Positions 8,663 to 17,330 of a stretch of DNA of 64,000 nt are shown in pieces. The stretch comes from Bradyrhizobium guangxiense. Lineage in GTDB: Bacteria > Pseudomonadota > Alphaproteobacteria > Rhizobiales > Xanthobacteraceae. Within the stretch, counting starts at the first letter, position 1, and every line of letters begins with the position of its first letter. The notes below the pieces were generated by a model, which worked only from the letters and a program-made list of their open reading frames with translations, did no database searches and had not been told where the DNA came from. The translations under genes were made by a program, and so were the position numbers. The stretch is from contig NZ_CP022219.1 in assembly GCF_004114915.1 (NCBI RefSeq), positions 588,501 to 652,500 on the forward strand. Reading direction: 5' to 3'.

Positions 8663-9130
8663 TTACGGCCTGACGTCACAGACATCGACCCATTCGGCGG
8701 CGGTCAGCTCGGCCATGCGGTCGGGGGTGATGCGCACCGCGCTGTGGGTCGAGCCCGCGGCCGGCACCACCACATCGAAGGCCTTCAGTGAGATGTCGCA
8801 ATAGACCGGCAGCGGCGACTTCAGCCCGAACGGGCAGACGCCGCCGACCTCGTGCCCGGTGATGTCGGCGACCTCCTCCAGCCCCAGCATTTTCGGCTTG
8901 CCGCCGAACTGCGCCTTCACCTTCTTGTTGTCCATCCGCGAGGTGCCGGCGGCCACGATCAGGATCACGCGTTCGCCGACGCGCAAGCTCAGCGTCTTGG
9001 CGATCATTCCGGGCTCGACGCCATAGGCTTCGGCCGCCAGCGACACGGTGGCCGAGCTGATCGGGGATTCGATGACGGTGATGTCGGGGGCTTTCTCGGC
9101 GAAGAAGGCGCGAACGGATTCCAGGCTCAT
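8663..9130 (-). CDS. YbaK/EbsC family aminoacyl-tRNA deacylase
   Basis: 155 residues from the ATG at 9130 (MSLESVRAFFAEKAPDI). Family marks are SSATVSLAAEAYGVEPGMIAKTLSL with the conserved Lys, the segment AGTSRMDNKKVKAQFG, and GGVCPFGLKSPLPVYCD with the GxxxPFG signature. Members hydrolyse mischarged tRNA (for example Cys- or Ala-tRNA-Pro) in trans. The gene lies 37 bp after the haloacid dehalogenase gene on the same strand. Confidence 0.88.
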   Translation of the reverse strand: MSLESVRAFFAEKAPDITVIESPISSATVSLAAEAYGVEPGMIAKTLSLRVGERVILIVAAGTSRMDNKKVKAQFGGKPKMLGLEEVADITGHEVGGVCPFGLKSPLPVYCDISLKAFDVVVPAAGSTHSAVRITPDRMAELTAAEWVDVCDVRP

Positions 9131-9167
9131 TCCAGGCAGCTCATGTAAGACTTGCGGGCGGCGATGC

Positions 9168-9899
9168 CTAAGCAATCATCGGCAGCTCGGAGAGCGCGCG
9201 GACACGATAATCCGGCGCAAAGCCAAGCTCGTCCATCTGGGTGCGGATCGCCTTGAACATCGTGAGCGGTGCCACGAGTTCAGTCTCGACGCAAGCCAGC
9301 GCCATGGCTTCCGGCGTCACTCGCTCGATCCAGGCGACGTTCAGCCCGAACGACTTTGCCCCCGCCACGTCCCAGGGATTGGAGGACACGAACAGCACCT
9401 CTTCAGGCGCGGTGCCGAGCTCTTCGCCGATCAGCTCATAGGCCGCCGGGCTCGGCTTGAAGATCTTCTTCGCGTCCACGCTGATGGTCGCGTCGAGCAG
9501 GCGGTCGAGCTTGGTGTTGTGCACCAGCGCATTCAGCATGTCCGGGTTGCCATTGGAGAGGATGGCAAGCTTTCGCGGCTTCAGCGCGGTGAGCGCTGTG
9601 GTCGCATCCGGGTACAGATCGAGATGCAGGTACTTCTCGATCACGCGCTCGAACGCGTCCTTCTCGTAGTCAAGCCCGAGCACGCGCAGCGTATAGGCCA
9701 GCGAGTCCCGCGTCACGGCCGCAAAATCCTGGTAGCGCCGCATCAGCGAGCGCAACCAGGTGTATTCGAGCTGCTTGATCCGCCAGACCTGCGTGATGAT
9801 CTCGCCATAGCCCGGAAACGCATCCTCGGTGATCTCGGCGACCGACTGGATGTCGTAGAGTGTTCCGTAGGCATCGAAGACGACGGCGTTGATTCTCAT
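9168..9899 (-). CDS. Haloacid dehalogenase type II (HAD superfamily)
   Basis: 243 residues. HAD motif I VVFDAYGTLYD with nucleophile D9, motif II LSNGNP, motif III Lys in KKIFKPSPAAYEL, and motif IV SSNPWDVAGAKSFG. This set is typical of L-2-haloacid dehalogenases, which replace the halogen of short 2-haloacids via an Asp ester intermediate. Genomic copies are often housekeeping HAD hydrolases of unknown substrate, so the natural reaction is uncertain. It reads into the YbaK gene. Confidence 0.88.
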   Translation of the reverse strand: MRINAVVFDAYGTLYDIQSVAEITEDAFPGYGEIITQVWRIKQLEYTWLRSLMRRYQDFAAVTRDSLAYTLRVLGLDYEKDAFERVIEKYLHLDLYPDATTALTALKPRKLAILSNGNPDMLNALVHNTKLDRLLDATISVDAKKIFKPSPAAYELIGEELGTAPEEVLFVSSNPWDVAGAKSFGLNVAWIERVTPEAMALACVETELVAPLTMFKAIRTQMDELGFAPDYRVRALSELPMIA

Positions 9900-10192
9900 C
9901 GACTGTCCTTCCAGGCCGTTGTGCTGACAAGAACTCCACTTGCGGGAGTGAGCATAACCGTCAGCTTACCAGAGCAAAGCGGAACTCTGCACCTGTGATC
10001 GGCGGCCTGTGATCCATTGCGGACAATGCCCGAGACGCGGGATCCGAAACGTCAGGGCTTGCGTGCACACCTTCGTCTCCAATCTCCCGCGTTTTCATCA
10101 GCCTGATCGGGTCGGATCAAGCCCTGGCTGCCCTGTACTTGCGCCGCCCTTCCGTGAACTGAGGCTTTACCCTTTGAGCTGCATAATGAATC

Positions 10193-11422
10193 ATGACAAG
10201 CTTGGCACCGGCGTTCCCCTCGGCATCAGTCAGGATCTATGCCGCCTTCACCGTAATGGCTGCGGCCGTTCTGCTGGTCGTCGTCGTACTGGACTTCCAA
10301 CTGGCGGCAGCCCAGTCGTTCCCATCCTTTGTGCTTGACCCCGGTGGTTTTCCGGTCGGTCGTGATTTTCTGAACACTTGGATGGGTGGCCGATCGGCCT
10401 TCTCCGGCGGTCCTGCGGACTGGTTTGATTTCGACGTCTACATGGCTGCCCTGGCGAAGGTGACCGGCATCCCCGGTTTAGCACCGATGTATTGGTCGTA
10501 TCCGCCGCATCTTCTGTTTCTCATCTGGCCCTTCGGCTTGCTTGGCTTTCTTCCGTCGTACATCGCGTGGTGCGTCGCCGGGCTTGCCCTCTACGTTTGG
10601 GCGGCAGCATCGTGTGGTGTCGAACGAAAATACTGGCCGTTTCTGGCGGTCGCCCCTGCCGTTACGGTTAACATATTCCTTGGCCAAAATGGTTTTCTGA
10701 CCGCTGCGCTCCTCATCGGTGGCCTGGCGAATCTCGATCGGCGACCGATACTGGCTGGAATCTTGTTTGGTTTTTTGACCATCAAGCCGCAACTCGGGCT
10801 CCTGCTCCCGATCTTGTTGGTGCTGAGAGGGCACTGGCGCGTCATTGGCTCAGCCGTCGTGACAACGGCGCTGCTTGTCGCTGCGACTGCAGCGTGGCTT
10901 GGGCCGGAAATCTGGATGGAATATTGGCGCAAGGTCGCGCCACAACAGCACGAACTGCTCGAGGTGGCAGGTGTCATGGGCTGGCCGATCGTTGCCTCAG
11001 CCTTGATCAACGCCCGCCTTGCCGGTGTCCCGGCTGATCTGGCCTGGGTGGTGCAAGGTGTGGCGTCGGTATCTGCGGTCGGTGCGGTGGTTTGGACGTT
11101 CTGGCGCAAGCGCGATCCGGTGCTCTCACTGGCGCTCTTCGTGACCGCGACCTTCTTGTTTTCACCTTGGATCATGAACTACGACATGGTTGTGTTCGGA
11201 TGGATTGTCGCGCTCCTGCGTCAGCGCGAAAACGAAACGTTGGCCGATCAAATTCTTTCGCTGGCGCTATGGATGTTGCCCATTCTGATGTTTCCATTTG
11301 GCTTCGCGAAAATGCCCATTGCTGGACTGATCCTGCCGTTGTTCGCCGCTCGTATTCTATGGCGGTTGGCCAATGATACCTCGCAGCCCGTCTCGCTGGC
11401 GACGTCGCCAGCTTCGACTTGA
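10193..11422 (+). CDS. GT87-like polytopic membrane glycosyltransferase (DUF2029)
   Basis: 409 residues with about ten hydrophobic helices. The first periplasmic loop holds GGFPVGRDFLNTWMGGRSAF followed by a FDVYMAALAKV helix and a SYPPHLLFLIWPFGLLG segment. This is the usual pattern of GT87/DUF2029 proteins, which transfer sugars from polyprenyl phosphates and carry an acidic residue early in the first loop. The segment LAGILFGFLTIKPQLGLLLP is also characteristic. It stands alone: the flanks are a dehalogenase gene and a small minus-strand gene. The glycan is unknown. Confidence 0.8.
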   Translation: MTSLAPAFPSASVRIYAAFTVMAAAVLLVVVVLDFQLAAAQSFPSFVLDPGGFPVGRDFLNTWMGGRSAFSGGPADWFDFDVYMAALAKVTGIPGLAPMYWSYPPHLLFLIWPFGLLGFLPSYIAWCVAGLALYVWAAASCGVERKYWPFLAVAPAVTVNIFLGQNGFLTAALLIGGLANLDRRPILAGILFGFLTIKPQLGLLLPILLVLRGHWRVIGSAVVTTALLVAATAAWLGPEIWMEYWRKVAPQQHELLEVAGVMGWPIVASALINARLAGVPADLAWVVQGVASVSAVGAVVWTFWRKRDPVLSLALFVTATFLFSPWIMNYDMVVFGWIVALLRQRENETLADQILSLALWMLPILMFPFGFAKMPIAGLILPLFAARILWRLANDTSQPVSLATSPAST

Positions 11423-11582
11423 GTGGCGGCGTTTCTCCTTCAGCTGTCACTTAGCGGCGCCGTCGGCGAAGCTACGGCTCGCCAGTTGACGTCTGTTTCA
11501 GCATCCTGCGGACGCGAATTACTCGCGTTGAGATTTGACCCGGGGCGGACATCGTGGCCGCTCGAAGACCGCCAGCAGAGGG

Positions 11583-11945
11583 CTAAATGGATCGCGTTGC
11601 TGGCATTATTTCCAACGTCTCGTTTTGAAGATTGAGGCCTTTCCACATGTCGAGTTCGTCGGAATTTTCGTAGGCGATGCAAAGGCAGACGTCTTCTCGG
11701 CCATCGGCCGTCCGGGCATATTCGACGCTATGGATTAGTCCAGAGACAGATAGCGAAGAGTTCAGCGGCGCGCTCGCAATCATACCGGCTTGAATCTGCC
11801 CTTCTTCTATCGCGCCAGCCAGCACAAACAGCCGGCGACGTTTGAGAGCAGAGGTGTCGTTGACCCGAAACCTGGACCTCCAGACTATTCTACATCGAAA
11901 ACTTCGTGCTTCTGGCCTCCAAGCCCAAGCCAGACTGAGTTGCAT
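11583..11945 (-). CDS. Small hypothetical protein with doubtful N-terminus
   Basis: The convincing part is about 90 residues, from the RRRLFVLAGAIEEGQIQAG strand-turn region through PLNSSLSVSG to a conserved-looking end SDELDMWKGLNLQNETLEI. It resembles short beta-barrel-like hypotheticals. The first in-frame ATG (11945) adds an Arg/Trp-rich leader that does not look native, has no Shine-Dalgarno sequence, and there is no ATG, GTG or TTG closer to the core. The 5' end may have been lost or shifted. HxlR ends 52 bp upstream on the same strand. Confidence 0.5.
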   Translation of the reverse strand: MQLSLAWAWRPEARSFRCRIVWRSRFRVNDTSALKRRRLFVLAGAIEEGQIQAGMIASAPLNSSLSVSGLIHSVEYARTADGREDVCLCIAYENSDELDMWKGLNLQNETLEIMPATRSI

Positions 11946-11997
11946 CAACGCGCTGCGATCAGGGACGGAGCAGACCTCGAACGAAGAGCCGCGCAAG

Positions 11998-12432
11998 CTA
12001 GACAGCCGGCGGACGTTCTCGCCGCGTCCAGGTCGCCCGTTCGGCGAACACCTGGCTGACTTCCGCCATGTGCTCCGTGCCCCACGCGCAGAGCGGCACG
12101 AGAGCCTGGGCGAGGCTGTGCCCCAAGGAAGTGAGGCTATAGTCCACCCGCGGCGGCACCTCCTTGTAGTCGGTCCGCTTGACGAGGCCATCGGCCTCCA
12201 GCTCCTTCAGCTGCTGGATCAGCACCTTGTCGCTGACGTCGCGTATGGCGCGCCGGAGCTCGCCGTAACGGGTCGGTCCATCCTGGGCGAGGAAGTACAG
12301 GATCAGCGGCTTCCACTTGCCGGCGATGACCCGCAGGGTCGCATCTAAGCCGCAGGTGAAGCCGGGCAAAGTCGGCGTGCAGCTCTGGACCGGTGCCGGA
12401 GCCTGTGCAGGCGGGAAAGTCGTGTCTGACAT
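11998..12432 (-). CDS. HxlR family winged-helix transcriptional regulator
   Basis: 144 residues from the ATG at 12432 (MSDTTFPPAQ). HxlR signature: CGLDATLRVIAGKWKPLIL, then YGELRRAIRDVSDKVLIQQL (recognition region) and KRTDYKEVPPRVDYSLTSLG (wing). The Cys near the start of the domain is placed like the redox or electrophile-sensing Cys of HypR/QorR-type members. It is divergent from an SDR gene with 49 bp between the starts, the usual arrangement of HxlR repressors with their target oxidoreductase. Confidence 0.92.
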   Translation of the reverse strand: MSDTTFPPAQAPAPVQSCTPTLPGFTCGLDATLRVIAGKWKPLILYFLAQDGPTRYGELRRAIRDVSDKVLIQQLKELEADGLVKRTDYKEVPPRVDYSLTSLGHSLAQALVPLCAWGTEHMAEVSQVFAERATWTRRERPPAV

Positions 12433-12481
12433 TTTTTGGGTACGCCGCCAGCTCAGTGCAACCTCAGTGAAGGAGCACATC

Positions 12482-13216
12482 ATGAGCAGACTAAAAGGCA
12501 AGACGGCAGTGGTAACCGGCGGCGGCACCGGCATCGGATTTGGCGCGGCGAAACGGTTCGTCGACGAAGGCGCCTTCGTCTATCTGTTCGGCCGGCGACA
12601 GGAGCAGCTCGACGCCGCCGTGGCGAAGCTGGGATCCTCGGCGCGAGCGGTCAGGGGCTCGGTGACGGATCTGGCCGATCTCGACCGGCTCTATGCGACG
12701 GTGAAGGCCGAACGGGGCGGGCTCGACATTCTGTTCGCCAATGCCGGCACCGGGTTATTCGCGCCGCTCGGTGAGATCACGGTCGAGCATTACGATCATA
12801 TCTTCGACGTCAATGTGAAGGGGCTGGTGTTCACGGTGCAGAAAGCCCTGCCGCTGATGATGAAGGGAGCGTCGATCATCCTCACCGGGTCGAGCACGGG
12901 TGTGATGGGAACGCCGCAATTCAGCATCTACAGCGCGACCAAGGCCGCGATCCGCAATCTGGCGCGGAGCTGGGCACAGGACCTGCGCGGCACCGGTATC
13001 CGCGTCAACGTGCTGTCACCAGGGCCGACCAAGACGGAGCTGGCACTGGAGATTGTCGGCGAGGAAGCCTTCGATGCGCTTGGGAGCGCCACGCCCATCG
13101 GGCGTGTCGGCGATCCCTCCGAGACGGGCGCGGTGGCGGCGTTCCTGGCGTCGTCGGACAGCAGCTACATGACCGGCGGCGAGGTCTTCGTCGATGGAGG
13201 CCTCGCGCAAGTCTGA
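12482..13216 (+). CDS. SDR family oxidoreductase, divergent from HxlR
   Basis: 244 residues. TGGGTGIG at 12-19, FANAG at 85-89, Ser region LTGSSTG at 134-140, Y150 and K154 (YSATK), and C-terminal MTGGEVFVDGG. GAAGGAG 7 bp before the ATG at 12482 supports the start. It probably reduces an aldehyde, ketone or quinone-type compound. Control by the adjacent HxlR is inferred from the divergent layout and 49-bp shared upstream region. Confidence 0.92.
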   Translation: MSRLKGKTAVVTGGGTGIGFGAAKRFVDEGAFVYLFGRRQEQLDAAVAKLGSSARAVRGSVTDLADLDRLYATVKAERGGLDILFANAGTGLFAPLGEITVEHYDHIFDVNVKGLVFTVQKALPLMMKGASIILTGSSTGVMGTPQFSIYSATKAAIRNLARSWAQDLRGTGIRVNVLSPGPTKTELALEIVGEEAFDALGSATPIGRVGDPSETGAVAAFLASSDSSYMTGGEVFVDGGLAQV

Positions 13217-13228
13217 GGTCTTGAGCAT

Positions 13229-13258
13229 GAGGGCTTCGGTTGCTCGATCGAAGCCCTC
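13229..13258. terminator. Hairpin between convergent SDR and amidohydrolase genes
   Basis: GAGGGCTTCG and CGAAGCCCTC form a perfect 10-bp stem with a 10-nt loop, 12 bp after the SDR stop and 26 bp before the amidohydrolase stop. There is no strong T-run on either side, so it may stabilise 3' ends or end transcription in both directions weakly. Confidence 0.5.
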
Positions 13259-13284
13259 GATGCGCTGCGTTGCTTGAGGAGCGC

Positions 13285-14169
13285 TTAGATCCCCAGCAGC
13301 TTGCGCGCGTTTGCCTTCAGCACCTTCGGCCGGATCTCGTCGCGAATATCGATCTTGGCGAAGTCCGACAGCCAGCGGTCCGGCGTGATCACCGGCCAGT
13401 CCGAGCCGAACAGCATCTTGTCCTGCAGGATCGAGTTGATGTAGCGCACCAGGATCGGCGGGAAATACTTGGGCGACCAGCCCGAGAGGTCGATATAGAC
13501 GTTCGGCTTGTGGGTCGCGACCGAAAGCGCCTCTTCCTGCCAGGGGAAGGAGGGGTGGGCGAGGATGATCTTGAGGTCGGGGAAATCGGCCGCGACGTCG
13601 TCCATGTACATCGGGTTGGAATATTTCAGCCGCATGCCCATGCCGCCGGGCATGCCCGAGCCGACGCCGGTCTGCCCGGTATGAAACAGCGCGATCGCGC
13701 CGCCATTGTTGATCTCTTCATAGAGCGGATAGGCCATGCGGTCGTTGGCGTAGAAGCCCTGCATGGTCGGGTGGAATTTGAAGCCGCGGACGCCGTATTC
13801 CTCGATCAGCTTGCGCGCCTCGCGCGCCCCTAACTTGCCCTTGTGGGGATCGATCGAGACGAAGGGGATAAGGACGTCGAGATGGTCGGAAGCGACCTCC
13901 AGCATCTCGTAATTGTTGTAGCGGCGGAAGCCGGGCTCGCGCTCGGCATCGACCGGGAAGATCACCGCGGCGATGTTCTTGGAGCGGTAATAGGCCGCGG
14001 TCTCCGGCACCGTCGGCGGATGCTTGTTCGGCGACTTGAAATATTCCGCCATCTGCGCCTGGAAGTCGTCATAGCCGTCGTCGGGATGACAGCCGCAGGG
14101 CTCCTCGGCATGGGTGTGGATGTCGATGGCGACGACATTGTCGATATCAGGCAGCTTCAGCTTCGGCAT
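13285..14169 (-). CDS. Amidohydrolase family protein (amidohydrolase 2, decarboxylase-like)
   Basis: 294 residues of a TIM-barrel metallohydrolase. Metal ligands H18 and H20 (IDIHTH), a middle His in ALFHTGQTG, LAHPSFPWQEE, and the closing Asp in LFGSDWP form the amidohydrolase 2 set seen in resorcylate/ACMSD-type decarboxylases and lactonases. The insert EEPCGCHPDDGYDDF after the HTH motif is a feature of a particular subfamily. Expected chemistry is non-oxidative decarboxylation or hydrolysis of an aromatic or lactone acid; the substrate is unknown. An AT-rich palindrome lies just upstream. Confidence 0.85.
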   Translation of the reverse strand: MPKLKLPDIDNVVAIDIHTHAEEPCGCHPDDGYDDFQAQMAEYFKSPNKHPPTVPETAAYYRSKNIAAVIFPVDAEREPGFRRYNNYEMLEVASDHLDVLIPFVSIDPHKGKLGAREARKLIEEYGVRGFKFHPTMQGFYANDRMAYPLYEEINNGGAIALFHTGQTGVGSGMPGGMGMRLKYSNPMYMDDVAADFPDLKIILAHPSFPWQEEALSVATHKPNVYIDLSGWSPKYFPPILVRYINSILQDKMLFGSDWPVITPDRWLSDFAKIDIRDEIRPKVLKANARKLLGI

Positions 14170-14190
14170 GGGTTTCCTCCCGACAGGTTG

Positions 14191-14221
14191 CCGAATTGAT
14201 TATATGATATAACGAATTTGG
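14191..14221 (-). promoter_or_regulatory. AT-rich palindrome upstream of the amidohydrolase gene
   Basis: The perfect palindrome TTATAT-g-ATATAA (14200-14212) is flanked by imperfect arms (CCGAATTGA on the left, CGAATTTGG on the right), giving a 31-bp dyad 21 bp upstream of the start codon. Such AT-rich dyads near a start in GC-rich DNA usually mark operators for GntR/IclR-type repressors. No regulator gene adjoins, so the binder is unknown. Confidence 0.45.
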
Positions 14222-14481
14222 CAAGGCGTCGTCGAAAGGCTCTGATTTCCTGGACGATAAATCGGGCCGATCCGGGCGCTTTGACTGTGCATGGGGTTGT
14301 TTTCACGAATTTGCCGGTTCGGAACGGGGCAGTTAACATTGACATCACCGCCCGCCATGCCTTAAGAACCGCCCCGTCCCGGGCGGCCGGTCCGCCAGCG
14401 GGAAAGATCTCATTTTGCCACATTCGCGCGTGCCGCAACGGTAGTGCCGAACACGGCCTTTCGAACGTTCAGGATTCCGCC

Positions 14482-14607
14482 ATGAAGGTCCGTAACTCGC
14501 TGAAATCGCTGCGCGGTCGCCATCGCGCCAACCGCCTGGTCCGCCGCAAGGGCCGGGTCTATGTGATCAACAAGGTGCAGCGCCGCTTCAAGGCTCGCCA
14601 GGGCTGA
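14482..14607 (+). CDS. 50S ribosomal protein L36, cysteine-free (C-) form
   Basis: 41 residues, basic, [18 protein letters not shown] followed by a KGRVYVINK segment. It lacks the Cys/His zinc-ribbon residues of classical L36 (rpmJ), so it is the type B, zinc-independent paralogue (YkgO-like). It binds 23S rRNA in the large subunit. It is monocistronic, between the amidohydrolase and a TPR gene. The start is set by the canonical MKVRNS; the frame is open far upstream but that part is not coding-like. Confidence 0.95.
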   Translation: MKVRNSLKSLRGRHRANRLVRRKGRVYVINKVQRRFKARQG

Positions 14608-14713
14608 ATTTGCCCTGCCGGTCGCCTTCGCGCGCCCCGCAAGACCACGGCTCACACTTGTTTGACGCCGCCTTTGCTTTGCAAGGGCGGCTTTGCGCGT
14701 CTAGACTTTGCCC

Positions 14714-15346
14714 ATGGCAGTGAGATTCCCTTTTGCGCGCATTTTGTGTCTGGCCGTCGTGCTGGGAGCCATTGGGCTCGCGCCAACCCACGCGCAGCAG
14801 GTTGAGCCGCCCGGCAAGCAGAAGCAGCTCCCCGAGGCGCCGGCCAAGCTGCCCAAGGTCGATCGCACCAAGAATCTCGATTTCCTGTTCGGCGCCTTGA
14901 AGGCGGCGCCCGACGAGGTCAGCGCCAAGCATGTCGAGGCGCGGATCTGGGCGATCTGGTTGCAGACCCCAAGCGACACCGCGGCGCTGTTGATGTCACG
15001 CGCCAAGACCGCGGTCGATGCGAAGAAGATCGAGGTCGCGATCAAGCTGCTCGATTCGGTGATCAAGCTCAGGCCCGACTACATCGAGGCCTGGAACCGG
15101 CGCGCCACGCTCTATTACATGCAGAACGACTATGGCCGGTCGCTTGCGGACATCCAGCAAGTGCTGATCCGGGAGCCGCGCCATTTCGGCGCGCTCGCGG
15201 GCCTCGGCATGATCATGCAGGAGGTCGGGGACGAAAAGCGCGCGCTCGATGCCTATCGCAAGGCGCTTGCCGTCAATCCGCATCTCGAAAAGATCCCCGA
15301 CCAGGTCAAGGCGCTGACCGAGAAGGTCGAAGGTCGCGACATCTAG
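14714..15346 (+). CDS. Exported TPR protein
   Basis: 210 residues. Signal peptide at about 1-24 (FARILCLAVVLGAIGLAPTHA|QQ). The mature part has tetratricopeptide repeats from about 65 to 190, for example YIEAWNRRATLYYMQNDY and HFGALAGLGMIMQEVGDEKR, each with the W/L-G-Y-A-F spacing. TPR proteins of this size are periplasmic scaffolds. No partner gene is adjacent. A TTG two codons earlier is an alternative start, but the ATG at 14714 gives the better signal peptide. Confidence 0.82.
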   Translation: MAVRFPFARILCLAVVLGAIGLAPTHAQQVEPPGKQKQLPEAPAKLPKVDRTKNLDFLFGALKAAPDEVSAKHVEARIWAIWLQTPSDTAALLMSRAKTAVDAKKIEVAIKLLDSVIKLRPDYIEAWNRRATLYYMQNDYGRSLADIQQVLIREPRHFGALAGLGMIMQEVGDEKRALDAYRKALAVNPHLEKIPDQVKALTEKVEGRDI

Positions 15347-15471
15347 CCTAGAACTCGATCATTTCTTGAGCGAACGCGGCGTCTTCGGATTAACCACGAT
15401 CGGAAGCGCGGCCTCGTGAGGGCTATTGTCGGTGCCGCCGCAGGCCTACCTGCATGGCAGGAGCGAAAGCC

Positions 15472-15732
15472 ATGAAACGTTTGATTCTTGCTGGGTGCTT
15501 GCTGCTCGCGTCGGGGACGTTGAGCTTCGCCGACGGACTGTTCTGGGTGGTCGGCAATCGCGCCACCGGAAAATGCAATATCGTGACCAGCAATCCGGTC
15601 ATCATCGGCGATATCTGGTTCGGCGACGGTCCCTACAAGTCCAGGGCGGATGCCAAGCTCGCCCGCTCGACGATCCGTGTCTGTCCCGCACTCACGCCGG
15701 ACGAGGAAAAAGACGAGGACGGGACGGACTAG
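15472..15732 (+). CDS. Small exported hypothetical protein
   Basis: 86 residues. Signal peptide MKRLILAGCLLLASGTLSFA, then a compact mature part with two cysteines (GKCNIVTS and IRVCPAL) that may pair. The internal motif FGDGPYKSRADAKLA resembles segments of small secreted rhizobial hypotheticals. It ends in an acidic tail (DEEKDEDGTD). GGAG 9 bp before the ATG at 15472 decides the start over an ATG six codons upstream. Function unknown. Confidence 0.72.
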   Translation: MKRLILAGCLLLASGTLSFADGLFWVVGNRATGKCNIVTSNPVIIGDIWFGDGPYKSRADAKLARSTIRVCPALTPDEEKDEDGTD

Positions 15733-15739
15733 CCTGCGC

Positions 15740-15922
15740 TCAATGCAGCGCGCTGCCGCCGCGCTCGACGAGGCCGCGATCGGCGACCGCGGCGTAGGCC
15801 TTTGCCAGCTCCGCCTCGAGATGCTCGTTGATCAGGAGCAGCGCCCGCACGGCACCACGCAGGTCACCGTTGCAGCTCGCGACGATCTCGTCGATCGCAG
15901 TGTCGTTCGATCTGAAGCTCAT
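15740..15922 (-). CDS. Small hypothetical protein (60 aa), cytoplasmic
   Basis: MSFRSNDTAIDEIVASCNGD begins a short, probably all-helical protein with an amphipathic middle (ALLLINEHLEAELAKAYAAV). It has a clear GGAGG 7 bp before the ATG. It is convergent with the preceding small exported-protein gene, 7 bp apart. It looks like a genuine small gene by composition and ribosome-binding site; the role is unknown. Confidence 0.65.
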   Translation of the reverse strand: MSFRSNDTAIDEIVASCNGDLRGAVRALLLINEHLEAELAKAYAAVADRGLVERGGSALH

Positions 15923-16226
15923 CGAAAATCCTCCGGTTCAAACCAGGACAATTCTGCCGGTCGTTCCCACATCCCCTGAGGCCTGCGAGGAGGATCGGCG
16001 CCCACCCGTGCCTAGATGGCGGAACCGACCATGGCGATTATATGGAGGCCGCGATGACGGCCGCATGAAGCTGTTTCGAGACTTGCGGGTCCCCGCGGAA
16101 TATTGTTGATTCCATTGGGCTTTTACGTTCTGGAATTGTGCACATATCCACAGCCCCGGCATTTTCGGTGGAAGCACGGAAAGCCGGCGGTGCGAAACTG
16201 CCGCCTCTCAGACCCGTAGCTGCCGT
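15923..16226. other. Intergenic stretch without a recognised gene
   Basis: About 300 bp between the divergent 60-aa gene and the hydrolase gene. No coding frame with a plausible start and composition, and no strong hairpin, is visible. It probably carries the two divergent promoters. Confidence 0.5.
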
Positions 16227-17210
16227 GTGCCCTGGATCTCCCGGATTGTCTCCATGATCGTAATGTCAGTCGTGACGGCGCTGGTTCTGCTGGCGCTGGT
16301 CACGCAGGCCGGAATCGTCGCCGTGCAGCGTGCCTTTCCGCCGCAGGGCGAGATGGTGGAGGTCGACGGCGCGACGCTTCATGTCGTCGACATCGGCCCG
16401 CGCGACGCGGGCTTGCCGATCGTGATGCTGCACGGCGCAAGCTCCAATCTCGAAGCGATGCGGCGCCCGCTCGGCGATCTGCTTGCCAAGGATCGTCGCG
16501 TCATTCTGGTCGACCGTCCTGGCCACGGCTGGAGCACGCGCGCGCGGCGCGAGGATTCCACGCCGCAGATCCAGGCACGGATGATCGACGAGGCGCTTCG
16601 CAAGCTCGGGATCGAGCGTGCGGTCTTCGTCGTGCATTCCTGGAGCGGTGCGCTCGGCGCGCGGCTTGCACTCGATCATCCCGGCCGCGTCGCGGGCCTC
16701 GTCATGCTCGCGCCCGTCACCCATCCCTGGCGTGGCGGCGTCGGCCGCTACAACGAGATCATCGCGACGCCGGTGATCGGCCCGCTGCTCGCCTACACCA
16801 TCACCCTGCCGCTCGGCTATTTTCTCGCCGAGCCCGGCGCGCGCAGCGTCTTTCTGCCGCAGATGATGCCTGACGGGTTCGTGCAGGATTCCGCGACGCC
16901 GCTGCTGCTGCGTCCGCGCGAATTCATCGCCAATGCCTATGACCTGGTGACGCTGAAGGAAGCCGTCGCCGCGCAAGCTCCGCGCTATGGCGAGATCAAA
17001 GCCCCGGTCACGATCATCGCCGGCGAGCCGGACAAGACGGTGAGGACCGGCATCCACGCCCGCCCGTTCGCGGCCATGGTGCCGAATACGAAGCTGATCG
17101 TGCTGCCCGATCTCGGCCACATGGTGCAGAACGCCGTGCCGGACCGCGTCAAGGCGGAGATCGAGACGATGATCGGGAGAATCGTCCCGGCACAGGCGGC
17201 CGCAGACTAA
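16227..17210 (+). CDS. Alpha/beta hydrolase with N-terminal membrane anchor
   Basis: 327 residues. A hydrophobic segment at about 9-33 anchors or exports the protein. Hydrolase fold: oxyanion loop LHGASSN (68-74), VDRPGHGWS (95-103), nucleophile S138 in VHSWS, acid in AGEPDKTV and catalytic His in LPDLGHMVQ. The nucleophile elbow is VHSWS rather than the usual GHSWG, an atypical first position. Substrate unknown. The GTG at 16227 is taken; ATGs at 16254 and 16263 are alternatives. Confidence 0.85.
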   Translation: MPWISRIVSMIVMSVVTALVLLALVTQAGIVAVQRAFPPQGEMVEVDGATLHVVDIGPRDAGLPIVMLHGASSNLEAMRRPLGDLLAKDRRVILVDRPGHGWSTRARREDSTPQIQARMIDEALRKLGIERAVFVVHSWSGALGARLALDHPGRVAGLVMLAPVTHPWRGGVGRYNEIIATPVIGPLLAYTITLPLGYFLAEPGARSVFLPQMMPDGFVQDSATPLLLRPREFIANAYDLVTLKEAVAAQAPRYGEIKAPVTIIAGEPDKTVRTGIHARPFAAMVPNTKLIVLPDLGHMVQNAVPDRVKAEIETMIGRIVPAQAAAD

Positions 17211-17309
17211 AGCGCGATGAGTTTTAGATGAATCGTCATCGCGCTTTAGGTTTTTGTTTGCGCATGATCTTTCCGGAAAACCGCTTCGCACTTTTCCGGA
17301 TCATGCGTT
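17209..17309. repeat. Composite palindromic repeat, family A copy 1
   Basis: Two hairpins in tandem: AAAGCGCGATGA pairing with TCATCGCGCTTT (starting inside the hydrolase stop codon), then GCATGATC with TTTCCGGAAAA pairing with TTTTCCGGATCATGC. The same modules occur at 28634-28732 in the opposite order and orientation, and partly at 30491-30544. It sits between convergent genes and may end both transcripts. Confidence 0.75.
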
Positions 17310-17330
17310 AGCGGCCGCCTGCTTGCGCGT

